Source of the DNA: Rhizobium sp. Q54
GTDB taxonomy: Bacteria > Pseudomonadota > Alphaproteobacteria > SMXQ01
Length of the DNA stretch: 50,373 nucleotides
Assembly (NCBI GenBank): GCA_945861615.1
Contig: CAMAVH010000005.1
Coordinates: 1-50,373, forward strand
Reading direction: 5' to 3'
Of the stretch, positions 7,868 through 15,522 are shown one piece after another (position 1 is the stretch's first letter; each line of letters opens with the position of its first letter). The position numbers were made by a program, and so were the translations under genes. The notes under the pieces are model-generated. The model was not told the DNA's origin and made no database searches. It saw only the letters and a program-made list of their open reading frames with translations.

Positions 7868-8692
7868 TTATGAGCGGTCGCTGTTGTAGCGCCAGCGGGC
7901 CATGCGTCGTTCCACCACCTTGAGCGACTGCATGACTGTGACGCCCATGATCGAGAGGCAGAAAACGACGACGAAGTAAGGCGCCATGCGGAAGGTGTTG
8001 CCGTAAATCGACAGGAGGCCGCCCAAGCCTTGGACGGCCGTGTAAAGCTCGGCGACGACGGTGTTGATCAGGGCGAGCGACGCGCCGACGCGCAGGCCCG
8101 CGATGATGTAGGGCAATGCGCCGGGCAGCATGATGGTTCGGAAAATCTGCGATTCTGAGGCCCCGGCCGAGCGCGCCATCTCGATCAATTCGCCGTCGCT
8201 ATTGAGCACACCGGCATAGGTATTGATCAAGATCGGCATGACGGCGCCGAGGAACACGACGACGATCTTGGCTTCGTAGCCCAAGCCGAGGAAGACGATG
8301 ATCAGCGGAATGAAGGAGACGCGCGGCGTCGCGGCCAAGGCATCGACGTAGATTTCCATGGTCGAGCCGAAGACGCGGAAACCGCCCATCAAGAGGCCGA
8401 AAGGGATGGCGAACAGCGCCGCCAGCACGAAGCCGGAAATATAGACCTGAATGCTCGCCCAGGCCGCTTTCGGCACGGTGCCGTCGCCGATCGTCTGCAC
8501 GGCGGCTTGCCACGTCTGCCAAGGCGTCGGCACGAAATTCTGGCCGACAAGCTTGGCGGTGGCCCACCAGACGACAAGGAAGATCAGGAATGCGAGAAGG
8601 CGCCAAACGTTGATATTGACGTGGCTGAGGCGCGGTCCCCAATGAGGCCGGCGTTGCGGAAGCGGATGAGCTCCCCCCGAAATGCTCATCAT
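7868..8692 (-). CDS. ABC transporter permease, SsuC/TauC/NrtB type
   Basis: 274-residue inner-membrane permease with about six membrane helices. The family EAA-loop region reads EMARSAGASESQIFRTIMLPGALPYI near residue 180. ATG codons at 8692 and 8689 are adjacent; AGGAGG lies 2 and 5 bases upstream, so the second (MSISGGAH) fits spacing better. The ribosome site overlaps the stop codon of the LigA-like gene (TAAGGAGG), showing tight coupling of the dioxygenase small subunit with the permease. It forms a transporter with the binding protein at 5875-6906 and the ATPase at 4929-5807. Confidence 0.93.
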   Translation of the reverse strand: MMSISGGAHPLPQRRPHWGPRLSHVNINVWRLLAFLIFLVVWWATAKLVGQNFVPTPWQTWQAAVQTIGDGTVPKAAWASIQVYISGFVLAALFAIPFGLLMGGFRVFGSTMEIYVDALAATPRVSFIPLIIVFLGLGYEAKIVVVFLGAVMPILINTYAGVLNSDGELIEMARSAGASESQIFRTIMLPGALPYIIAGLRVGASLALINTVVAELYTAVQGLGGLLSIYGNTFRMAPYFVVVFCLSIMGVTVMQSLKVVERRMARWRYNSDRS

Positions 8693-8699
8693 TCCCTCC

Positions 8700-9017
8700 T
8701 TAAGCCGGCTTACCGGATGTCGCTTCGGTGTGGGGGTAGTAATCGTACCAAACGTTCGGCACCCCCTGGATTTTCGGCACCACGTTCTCGATGTACCACT
8801 CGCGCGGATTGAGCACGGCGGAGAGATGGAACAGCAGCACCGGGTGGGTGTGCAACGCCCAGAGCTTGGGGAAATCGCGATTGATGAGGGCGTCGCGCTC
8901 TTCGTCCGTCAGATCGAACGGCGCGAGCACCGAGACGTCGCCATCGCGGAAGGCCATGGTCTTGTCACGATCGACATAGACGTGATGGATGGCGCGGTTG
9001 AGTTCGTAAACGGACAT
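8700..9017 (-). CDS. LigA-like small (alpha) subunit of an extradiol dioxygenase
   Basis: 105 residues beginning MSVYELNRAIHHVYVD. The segment DLTDEERDALINRDFPKLWALHTHP near residue 35 and LLFHLSAVLNPREWYIENV near 60 match the LigA domain of protocatechuate 4,5-dioxygenase, which caps the LigB active site. The ATG at 9017 is chosen because GGGGGAAG lies 9 bases upstream; the frame stays open to 9182, but that extension is Arg-rich and not LigA-like. First gene of the minus-strand operon running to 2979, and divergent from the LysR gene at 9360. Confidence 0.85.
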   Translation of the reverse strand: MSVYELNRAIHHVYVDRDKTMAFRDGDVSVLAPFDLTDEERDALINRDFPKLWALHTHPVLLFHLSAVLNPREWYIENVVPKIQGVPNVWYDYYPHTEATSGKPA

Positions 9018-9155
9018 AGCTGCTGACTTCCCCCTCAAAGATACGGTCGCCATCGGCTGCGTCTGCGCCCGCGGTCGAACCGTTCTCAACGAACGTCGGA
9101 TGTAGGTTAGCGGTTGGCGCAGAAGACGAAACAGCCGTTTCTCACTGAACCTCGC

Positions 9156-9174
9156 ATGCTTAGAATTTAAGCAT
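9156..9174. promoter_or_regulatory. 19-bp palindrome, candidate operator
   Basis: ATGCTTA-GAATT-TAAGCAT has perfect 7-base arms around a 5-base centre, 139 bp upstream of the LigA-like start. It could be a second regulator site for the aromatic operon. It does not have T-N11-A spacing, so the LysR protein is not an obvious binder. Confidence 0.4.
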
Positions 9175-9292
9175 TTCGCCATAGCGAAAACAAATTGAGC
9201 AATGCGTTACGTAGCCAAGCTACCTCTTTCGCTATGAAGGCCGAACGCTAATTGTCGTCCGGAGCGAAGGCTAAGAGTATTTCAGGATTGCT

Positions 9293-9311
9293 CTATAGGT
9301 GACACCTATAG
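9293..9311. promoter_or_regulatory. Perfect 19-bp palindrome, candidate LysR binding site
   Basis: CTATAGGTG-A-CACCTATAG is symmetric at every position and contains the T-N11-A core (TAGGTGACACCTA) of LysR-type recognition sites. It lies 48 bp upstream of the LysR start codon, the usual autoregulatory position, and faces the divergent dioxygenase/transporter operon. Confidence 0.7.
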
Positions 9312-9359
9312 CCCTTCTCAGTTATGCTCAGCCTATCCGGAAGGTGAGGATTTTTACCT

Positions 9360-10274
9360 ATGAATGATCGGCAACTCCGATATGCCATCGCAGTTTGGCG
9401 CGAGCGCAGCTTCAGCCGCGCGGCGGAAAAGCTCGGCGTGTCGCAGCCCTCCCTGAGCGAGCAGGTGCGCCTGCTGGAGGACGAATTGGGCTTCAGCCTG
9501 TTCGACCGTTCGAGCCGCGGCGTCGAGGCCAGCATCAATGGCCGCACCTTTCTGCAGAACGCTGACGATGTCGTCATGGGAATGTCGGCCCTTAAGGATT
9601 TGGCGCGCGAATTGCGCGGTAGTCCGGGCTCGACCATCCGCGTTGGCATTTGCTCCGGCATCGCCCATGCCATGGTGCCGCAGATCGCGCAGGTGCTGCA
9701 GGCCTTCAGCACAACCATCCGTCTCGATCTGGTGACGACGACGACACGGCGCATCCATCGCTTCGTCGAATTGCAACGTCTCGATGTCGGCCTGTTCCTC
9801 GAGGGCGATCCCAAAAGCCTGCCGCATGAGTTGAAGATCACCCGCTTGTCGGAAACCGATTTGGTGCTGCTCGCGTCGCCGACGCATCCGATTGTAGCTG
9901 CCGCGCGCCCGGTCGATCTTGCCGCCATCAACGATCATCCGTTCATCGCCAACGAAACGCGCATCGGCTATGGCCGCTTGGTGATGGCGATGTTCGCAGC
10001 GCAAGGCCTGTCGCCGAATATCGTCGCCGATTGCGACAATCTCGATTCGCTGAAATTGATGGTCGCTTCGGGCGCCGGCCTAGCGGTCGTCCCGCGCATC
10101 GCTGCCGAGCGCGAGATCGCCGCCGGCGAACTGATCGCCATGCCCTTGCGGCCGCGCCGCCGGGTCGCGCTCCTGTTGATTCGCCGCAACGAAACCATGC
10201 CGCCGCGCGTCGAGCAATGCGTCGAGCATCTGACGCAGACCTTGACCGACAACGGGACTTTGACCCCTGCGTAA
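9360..10274 (+). CDS. LysR-family transcriptional regulator
   Basis: 304 residues. The N-terminal helix-turn-helix reads SFSRAAEKLGVSQPSLSEQVRLLEDELG (residues 15-42), followed by the LysR effector domain with VGICSGIAHAMVPQI near 99 and a C-terminal SGAGLAVVPRIAAE near 237. It diverges from the LigAB-like/ABC operon across a 342-bp region containing a textbook LysR-type palindrome, so it most likely controls that operon in response to the transported or cleaved aromatic compound. Confidence 0.94.
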   Translation: MNDRQLRYAIAVWRERSFSRAAEKLGVSQPSLSEQVRLLEDELGFSLFDRSSRGVEASINGRTFLQNADDVVMGMSALKDLARELRGSPGSTIRVGICSGIAHAMVPQIAQVLQAFSTTIRLDLVTTTTRRIHRFVELQRLDVGLFLEGDPKSLPHELKITRLSETDLVLLASPTHPIVAAARPVDLAAINDHPFIANETRIGYGRLVMAMFAAQGLSPNIVADCDNLDSLKLMVASGAGLAVVPRIAAEREIAAGELIAMPLRPRRRVALLLIRRNETMPPRVEQCVEHLTQTLTDNGTLTPA

Positions 10275-10284
10275 GATCGGGCGC

Positions 10285-11526
10285 GTGAAGAGCCTCGCCA
10301 GCCTCGCGCTGATATGCGCGGCGTTGGCGTCTCCTGCGCTCGCCGATGTGACGGTGCGCGGGCATGATATCCTTGTCGATGGTAAGCCGTTTCCGGCGCG
10401 CGGCGCCTCGGGACAAATGCGCCTCGCCGAGTTGAAGGCGCGCGGCGCGACTGTCGTGCGCACCTATGGCGAGGAAAGCCCAGCGGTGCTGGCAGAAGCC
10501 GAAAAGCTCGGCCTTAAGGTCATCTTCGGCTTTTGGCTGGAGCATCCGCGCCGGGGCTTCAACTACAACGATCGCGCCCAGGCCGAAAGGCAGCTCGCCG
10601 CGCTGCGTGCCGCCGTCCTCAAATATAAAGACAGCCCAGCCCTGCTCGCCTGGGGGCTCGGCAACGAGGTCGAGTCCGAACTTGCGGACGACTCCGTCGT
10701 CTGGCCGGCCATCGGCGAAGCGGCGCGGCTCGTCAAATCATTGGATCCAGCCCATCCGCGCATGGCGGTTTTGGCCGAGGCCGGCGGCGGCAAGATCGCG
10801 AAATTGATGAAGGCCGCGCCCGACATCGACTTGCTGGGCATCAACTCCTACGGCGATGCCCTGCTCGACTTGCCGGCGCGCGTGCGCGCGCAAGGCTGGA
10901 CTGGGCCGCTGATCGTTACCGAGTTGGGCGCCGAAGGCCAATGGCAGGCCGGCGTGAAGCCATGGGGCGCGGCGGTCGAACTGACCAGCACCGACAAGGC
11001 GGCGCGATTGCGCCGCTATCTCCATGAATTGGCTCCCAAGACCGCCGGGCAAATTCTGTTCTATTGGGGCCAGAAGCAGGAGGTGACGCCGACCTGGCAT
11101 AGCCTCTTTCTGGCCTCCGGCGAAATGATCGAAGCGGCTGATGTCATGGCCGAGTTCTGGGGCGGCCCGGGAGCGAAGAAGTTGAACCGGGCGCCGCGCA
11201 TCGTCAGTTTTGCACTGGCGTCGGGCGAGGACAGTTTTGTCGCCAGCCGGCCCTATACCGCCCGCGTCAGCGGCCTCGATCCCGACCGCGACGCCTTGCG
11301 CGTCGAATGGCATATCATGGCGGAAAGCCGCGACCTCGGCAAAGCCGGCGATGCCGAATCGGTGCCACCGGACTTTCCCAATGCCCTCCGCAACCGTAAA
11401 GGCGGTTCCGGCGACTGGACGGTGGAGATCGCCGGTCTCTCGCCGGGCGCTTATCGCCTGTTCGTGGTGCTGCACGACGGCAAGGGCGCGGCAGCCACCG
11501 GCAACCTGCCCTTCCTGATGCGCTAG
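10285..11526 (+). CDS. Secreted glycoside-hydrolase-like TIM-barrel protein (GH2/GH5-like)
   Basis: 413 residues, GTG start followed by a clear signal peptide (MKSLASLALICAALASPALA). Family features are DGKPFPARGASGQMRLAEL near residue 32, RGATVVRTYGEE near 53, the acid/base-type segment LAWGLGNEVESEL near 125, and the nucleophile-type segment LIVTELGAEGQW near 210. The C-terminal 110 residues look like a beta-sandwich module. It starts 10 bp after the LysR stop codon without a clear ribosome site. Catalytic roles of the two glutamates are inferred by family pattern; the polysaccharide substrate is unknown. Confidence 0.72.
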   Translation: MKSLASLALICAALASPALADVTVRGHDILVDGKPFPARGASGQMRLAELKARGATVVRTYGEESPAVLAEAEKLGLKVIFGFWLEHPRRGFNYNDRAQAERQLAALRAAVLKYKDSPALLAWGLGNEVESELADDSVVWPAIGEAARLVKSLDPAHPRMAVLAEAGGGKIAKLMKAAPDIDLLGINSYGDALLDLPARVRAQGWTGPLIVTELGAEGQWQAGVKPWGAAVELTSTDKAARLRRYLHELAPKTAGQILFYWGQKQEVTPTWHSLFLASGEMIEAADVMAEFWGGPGAKKLNRAPRIVSFALASGEDSFVASRPYTARVSGLDPDRDALRVEWHIMAESRDLGKAGDAESVPPDFPNALRNRKGGSGDWTVEIAGLSPGAYRLFVVLHDGKGAAATGNLPFLMR

Positions 11527-11542
11527 ATGTGATGGGCTCAGC

Positions 11543-11578
11543 TCGCCGACATGGCGCTATGCAGCGCCATGTCGGCGA
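11543..11578. terminator. Long hairpin between convergent genes
   Basis: 16-bp perfect stem (TCGCCGACATGGCGCT at 11543-11558 with its complement at 11563-11578) and an ATGC loop, between the glycosidase-like and VOC genes. There is no T run on either side, so it may act as a transcript 3'-end stabiliser as much as a terminator. Confidence 0.6.
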
Positions 11579-11589
11579 TCATCACCCGA

Positions 11590-12822
11590 TCAATTCCACG
11601 GGCCGAGCAGCGTCTCGCCGGTATAGCTATCGCTCAAGGCCTCGAGCGTCTCCGGCCAGACGCCGGGTTTCACGGCGCGGCGCTGTGACGCCGGACGGGC
11701 TTTGCCGTCCCAGCCGATTTGCTCCATGTAGTAGTAGAACTGGATCGCCTGGCCGTCTCCGTCGATGGCGAAGAAGCTATAGTCGATGCCGGGATAGAGC
11801 TCGTTCGGCAGCTCTTTGATCTCGACGCCGTTCTGCTTGAGAAAATCCCTGGCTTCGCGCAGTTGGCGGTAGTTCGCCACCTGTACGCCGAAGCTCGCCA
11901 GCTTGGTATGCTCGGAAAGGCCGATCTCCTTGCGCAACTCGATGGGATAGAGCGCCATCGAATGATGCTCGGTATTGACCCGCAGGAAGACGCAGCGATG
12001 CCCCTTGTAGGTGACCTCTTCGGTCACTGTGAAGCCGAGAGTGTCGCGATAGAATTTCAGCGACGCCGCCATATCGGTGACGAACAGGCGCACCGGTCCG
12101 ATGCGGGTGATCTTGAACGGCCGTGCCAGTAGGATGCCTTGCGCATCGTACGTTTCCGGCAAGGTCTCGCTGTGGCGATAACCCGTACGCGGATCCATGC
12201 CCTTGGCGATGGCGTCGTTGACCTCGGCATATTCCGAGCGGTGCGGTAGCGTCGGAAACTCGTGATACTCGCCGTCATGCATGCTGTGCGGCTTGGAATA
12301 GCCGTCCCAGCCGATCTGCTCGATGCCGTAATAGAGTTCGTTCTGGAACCAGTCAGGATCCATCAGATAGGTATGCCAGTTGGAGCCCGGCATGTCTCGG
12401 CCGCGCCGCACCATATTGCCGCCGCCGTCGGTCAGCCATTGATTGGCTTCGACGACCTCCTGCAGGCTCTGTACCTGCCAGGTGATCTGATTGACGGTCA
12501 CGTCCTTGCGCCAGCGGCCGAGCCGATCCATCGCGCCGCGCACATTGTGGTTGTAGAGCACGAAGGCATGGTGGTCGGACTGATAGCGGAAGAAGTATCC
12601 CTGATGATCGCCGAAATCCTTGATGGCATCCGGCTTGGGCTTGCCGCCAAGCGGATCGCGCACATCGACGATGCGAAAGCCGAGCAGATCGCGATAGAAC
12701 CGCTTGCCCTTCTCCATGTCGACGACGTTGATGCCGAAATGGCCGAGACGACGAATCTTGAATGGCCGCTCCATCAGCACGCCACCGACATCGTATGTCT
12801 TGCCCGAAACCTGGGTCGCCAT
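11590..12822 (-). CDS. Two-module VOC protein, type I extradiol dioxygenase-like
   Basis: 410 residues with two vicinal-oxygen-chelate modules. Module 1 (about residues 20-175) keeps the three metal ligands expected of a ring-cleavage dioxygenase: His in LGHFGINVVD, His in DHHAFVLYN and Glu in NELYYGIEQIGWDG. Module 2 (about 235-375) has IGPVRLFVTD and AIQFYYYMEQIGWDG, so two of its three ligand positions are changed. Start ATG 12822 is chosen because AGGAGG lies 7 bases upstream; the GTG at 12828 is too close to it. It may cleave a catechol-type intermediate, but the substrate is unknown. Confidence 0.85.
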   Translation of the reverse strand: MATQVSGKTYDVGGVLMERPFKIRRLGHFGINVVDMEKGKRFYRDLLGFRIVDVRDPLGGKPKPDAIKDFGDHQGYFFRYQSDHHAFVLYNHNVRGAMDRLGRWRKDVTVNQITWQVQSLQEVVEANQWLTDGGGNMVRRGRDMPGSNWHTYLMDPDWFQNELYYGIEQIGWDGYSKPHSMHDGEYHEFPTLPHRSEYAEVNDAIAKGMDPRTGYRHSETLPETYDAQGILLARPFKITRIGPVRLFVTDMAASLKFYRDTLGFTVTEEVTYKGHRCVFLRVNTEHHSMALYPIELRKEIGLSEHTKLASFGVQVANYRQLREARDFLKQNGVEIKELPNELYPGIDYSFFAIDGDGQAIQFYYYMEQIGWDGKARPASQRRAVKPGVWPETLEALSDSYTGETLLGPWN

Positions 12823-12893
12823 CGCCACGCCTCCTGAAATTTATTGTTGGCCGCTTTGTCCGTATCATAGCCGAACCGGCCGGGCCGAACAGC

Positions 12894-12921
12894 CCCGGCA
12901 ACAGGACGTATTGTTGCCGGG
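12894..12921 (-). terminator. Hairpin downstream of the M20 hydrolase gene
   Basis: CCCGGCAACA (12894-12903) pairs with TGTTGCCGGG (12912-12921) around an 8-base loop, immediately after the stop codon of the M20 gene on the minus strand. The T run is weak. Confidence 0.5.
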
Positions 12922-12926
12922 AACGG

Positions 12927-14174
12927 TTAAGGGCGCAGCAACTCGGCGAGCGCGGCGGCGACGACCTTGGTCGCCCCCTTGAGGTCGTCGAGGCGCAGAT
13001 TTTCCTCCGCGTTGTGCCCGTTGGCTTCGAGCAGCGTGCGCGGACCGGCGCCATAAAGCACGGTCGGAATGCCCCGCGCGGCATAATGCCGGGCATCGGT
13101 GTAGATCGGGACTCCCTGCTCTGGAATCTCCGTTGCGAAAACCCGCGCAGCTTGCCGGCGCAAAGCGGCGGATAGTTTCTCGCCGCCGGCGAGTGGCGCC
13201 AGCGGCGTCGCCAGCAGAATGCGCCGGACGTCGATCTGCGCGCCGGACGGGGCGCGCGAGGCATCGACGATGAGCGCACGCAACTCGTCTTCGACTTCGG
13301 ACGGGTTTTCTTCGGGAATGATACGTCGGTCGAGACGGAAAGTGACGCGGTCCGGCACCACGTTGGTGTTGATGCCGCCGGAGATGAGGCCGATGTTCAG
13401 CGTCGGCGACACGATGCCGGCGACGCCGGAGCGCGTGTTGCTCAACTGGCGACGTTTCTCATAGAGCGCGGCCATGATCGCCGTCGCCGTTTCCAGCGCG
13501 TCGATGCCGGTCTCCGGCATGGCGGCATGGGCCTGCTTGCCGGTGACCGTCACTTCGAGATGCAGGCAGCCGTTGTGGGCGGTGACCACGCCGTAGGAAA
13601 AGCCGGCGCAGATCGCGAAGTCCGGTTTCGACAGGCCATGCTCGAGGATCCATTGCGGACCGATGGTGCCGCCGGTCTCCTCGTCATAGGTGAAGTGCAG
13701 TTCGACCGTGCCGGCGAGCGTTTCGCCCGCGGCCGCGACGGCATCCAGCGCCAGCAATGCGCCGGCATAAGTGGCGAAATCGGATTTCGAGACCGCGACG
13801 CCGCGTCCGTACATCGTCGGGCCCTGCGGTCCCTCTTCCACTTGCGCACCATAGGGATCGTGCGTCCAGCCGAGGCCGGGCGGCACCACGTCGCCGTGGG
13901 CGTTGAGGGCGATCGTCGGGCCCTCTCCGAATTTGCGTCGCACGATCAGGTTGGTGGCGCTGATCATGCCGCTGGCGTGGACGGCGGCGGAGGGCACCGC
14001 GTGGCGCTCGACGACGAAGTCGAGCTGCGACAGCTCGCGGCAGGCGATTTCGGCGTGGGTCGCGCAATCGCCCGGCGGATTGTCGCTCGGCGTGCGGACC
14101 AGCGCGGTCAGCAGGGCCAGTAGGCGCGGAAATTCGCGCTCGACCGAGGCGTCGATCATGTCGGTAATGCTCAT
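12927..14174 (-). CDS. M20-family metallohydrolase (ArgE/DapE-like)
   Basis: 415-residue zinc hydrolase of the M20 family. Expected features: ALNAHGDVVPPG near residue 90 (metal-binding His and Asp), MYGRGVAVSKSDFATYAGAL near 120 (second Asp), and HFTYDEETGGTIGPQWIL near 160 (catalytic Glu-Glu). The dimerisation lid follows. Its ATG overlaps the AllC-like stop codon (ATGA), so it is the second gene of a two-gene operon. Adjacent purine genes suggest it hydrolyses an amide or carbamoyl compound from that pathway, but its exact substrate cannot be read from the sequence. Confidence 0.88.
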   Translation of the reverse strand: MSITDMIDASVEREFPRLLALLTALVRTPSDNPPGDCATHAEIACRELSQLDFVVERHAVPSAAVHASGMISATNLIVRRKFGEGPTIALNAHGDVVPPGLGWTHDPYGAQVEEGPQGPTMYGRGVAVSKSDFATYAGALLALDAVAAAGETLAGTVELHFTYDEETGGTIGPQWILEHGLSKPDFAICAGFSYGVVTAHNGCLHLEVTVTGKQAHAAMPETGIDALETATAIMAALYEKRRQLSNTRSGVAGIVSPTLNIGLISGGINTNVVPDRVTFRLDRRIIPEENPSEVEDELRALIVDASRAPSGAQIDVRRILLATPLAPLAGGEKLSAALRRQAARVFATEIPEQGVPIYTDARHYAARGIPTVLYGAGPRTLLEANGHNAEENLRLDDLKGATKVVAAALAELLRP

Positions 14175-15409
14175 GCGCTGTAATCCAACAGAATGTCGCG
14201 GAAGACCTGGGCGGCCAGTTCGGCGTCGTCGGCGGTCATGATTTCGCGCGGATTATGGCTGATGCCGCCGTTGCCGCAACGGACGAACAGCATGCCGACA
14301 TCGGTGACGCCGCCGAACATGACGGCATCATGTCCCGCGCCGCTCGGCAGGCTGTGCACCGGCACGCCGGCTTTCACGACGGCGTCGGCGATGCGTTTGA
14401 GCATGGCCGGCGCGCAGCTGACCGCCGGGGCGCGCAACAGATCGACGCTGGCGATCGTCACCTTGCGGCGCGCGGCGATGGCGGCGATCTCGCGCTCGAC
14501 ATCGGCCAGAGCCTCGTCGCGGAGGGTATCGTCGCCGGCGCGGATATCCAGGCTCAACTCGCAGCGGCCGGGAACGACGTTCACCGCGCCGTCCGGCACG
14601 GCGAGTTGACCGACCGTGCCGACCAGGCCGGGCATGGAGCCGCAGATTTTCTCGACGGCGAGGACGATCTCGGCCGCTGCTGCCGCCGCATCGCGGCGAT
14701 AGCCCATCGGCACGGTGCCGGCATGACCGGCTTCGCCCGTGATCGTCAGCTTGCGGCGCACCGCGCCGGCGATGGCGGTGACGACGCCGAGCGGCAGGCC
14801 GGCGTTGAGCAGCACGGGCCCCTGCTCGATGTGGATTTCGAGATAGCCGAGCAGGTCTTCGGAGCGGCGTGCCGCGTCGGGAATCTCATCGGCCGGGAGG
14901 CCGGTGTCGCGCAACGCTTCTGCGACGGTGATGCCGTCCTTGTCTTTGGCGGCGAGCGCCGCCGGATCGAAGCGGCCGGCGACGGCGCTGCTGCCGAGAT
15001 AGGTGGTGCCGAAGCGCACGCCCTCCTCCTCGGCAAAGGCGATGATTTCGAGATGGAACGGCAGCGCGCGCCCTTCGGCCTTGAGCTGCGCGGCGACGGC
15101 GATGGGCAGCAGGATGCCGAGGCGGCCGTCATAGCGGCCGGCGTCGCGCACCGTGTCGTAATGCGAGCCGACGATCAGCGTCTTGGCATCCGGCACGTCG
15201 CTGCTCCAGCGGCCGACGACATTGTTGAGCGCATCGACCGAGGCGCGGAGGCCGGCCTCGACCATCCATTGGCGCAACTGCTTCGCGGTCGCCCGGTGCG
15301 CCGGGGTCAGGTAGGCGCAGGTCAATCCGCCGGGCATGTCGCTCCAACGCGCCAAATGGTCGGCGCGGGCCATGATTTCCTGGCCGATCGGGAGAGTTTT
15401 GCTGGGCAT
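14171..15409 (-). CDS. Allantoate amidohydrolase-like zinc hydrolase (AllC / N-carbamoyl amidohydrolase, M20 family)
   Basis: 412 residues from MPSKTLPIG. Family features include VGRWSSDVPDAKTLIVGSHYDTV near residue 55 (His and Asp metal ligands), GRYDGRLGILLPIAV near 82, IIAFAEEEGVRFGTTYLGS near 110 (Glu-Glu), and HIEQGPVLLNAGLPLGVVTAI near 182. The C-terminal SGAGHDAVMFG segment is also typical. The frame is open to 15505, but the start at 15409 leaves 113 bp for the divergent promoter toward puuD. Allantoate is the expected substrate because PuuD, PuuE and UraD/UraH are adjacent; ureidoglycolate or another carbamoyl amino acid is possible. Confidence 0.85.
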   Translation of the reverse strand: MPSKTLPIGQEIMARADHLARWSDMPGGLTCAYLTPAHRATAKQLRQWMVEAGLRASVDALNNVVGRWSSDVPDAKTLIVGSHYDTVRDAGRYDGRLGILLPIAVAAQLKAEGRALPFHLEIIAFAEEEGVRFGTTYLGSSAVAGRFDPAALAAKDKDGITVAEALRDTGLPADEIPDAARRSEDLLGYLEIHIEQGPVLLNAGLPLGVVTAIAGAVRRKLTITGEAGHAGTVPMGYRRDAAAAAAEIVLAVEKICGSMPGLVGTVGQLAVPDGAVNVVPGRCELSLDIRAGDDTLRDEALADVEREIAAIAARRKVTIASVDLLRAPAVSCAPAMLKRIADAVVKAGVPVHSLPSGAGHDAVMFGGVTDVGMLFVRCGNGGISHNPREIMTADDAELAAQVFRDILLDYSA

Positions 15410-15522
15410 CGGCGGCACATTGCCACAGGGGCTGGAGGGCGTCGATAGATGCTGCGATACTCCCCCGTCGCCCGCGTCCGCCGGGCGGGATCGGCGGAGC
15501 GGCAAGGAGGCCGTGGAGCGAG

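Larger units (their letters stand above)
9018..9359. other. Divergent intergenic region between LigA-like operon and LysR gene
   Basis: 342 bp without a convincing gene, clearly more AT-rich than its flanks. It contains two good palindromes (9156-9174 and 9293-9311) and a smaller inverted repeat TTTCGC-CATA-GCGAAA (9174-9189). It should carry both divergent promoters. Confidence 0.7.

Noticed and set aside
14255-15448. A 397-codon plus-strand frame opposite the AllC-like gene
   Set aside because: It has no domain, and the antisense gene has all M20 metal-binding motifs and an ATGA-coupled neighbour.
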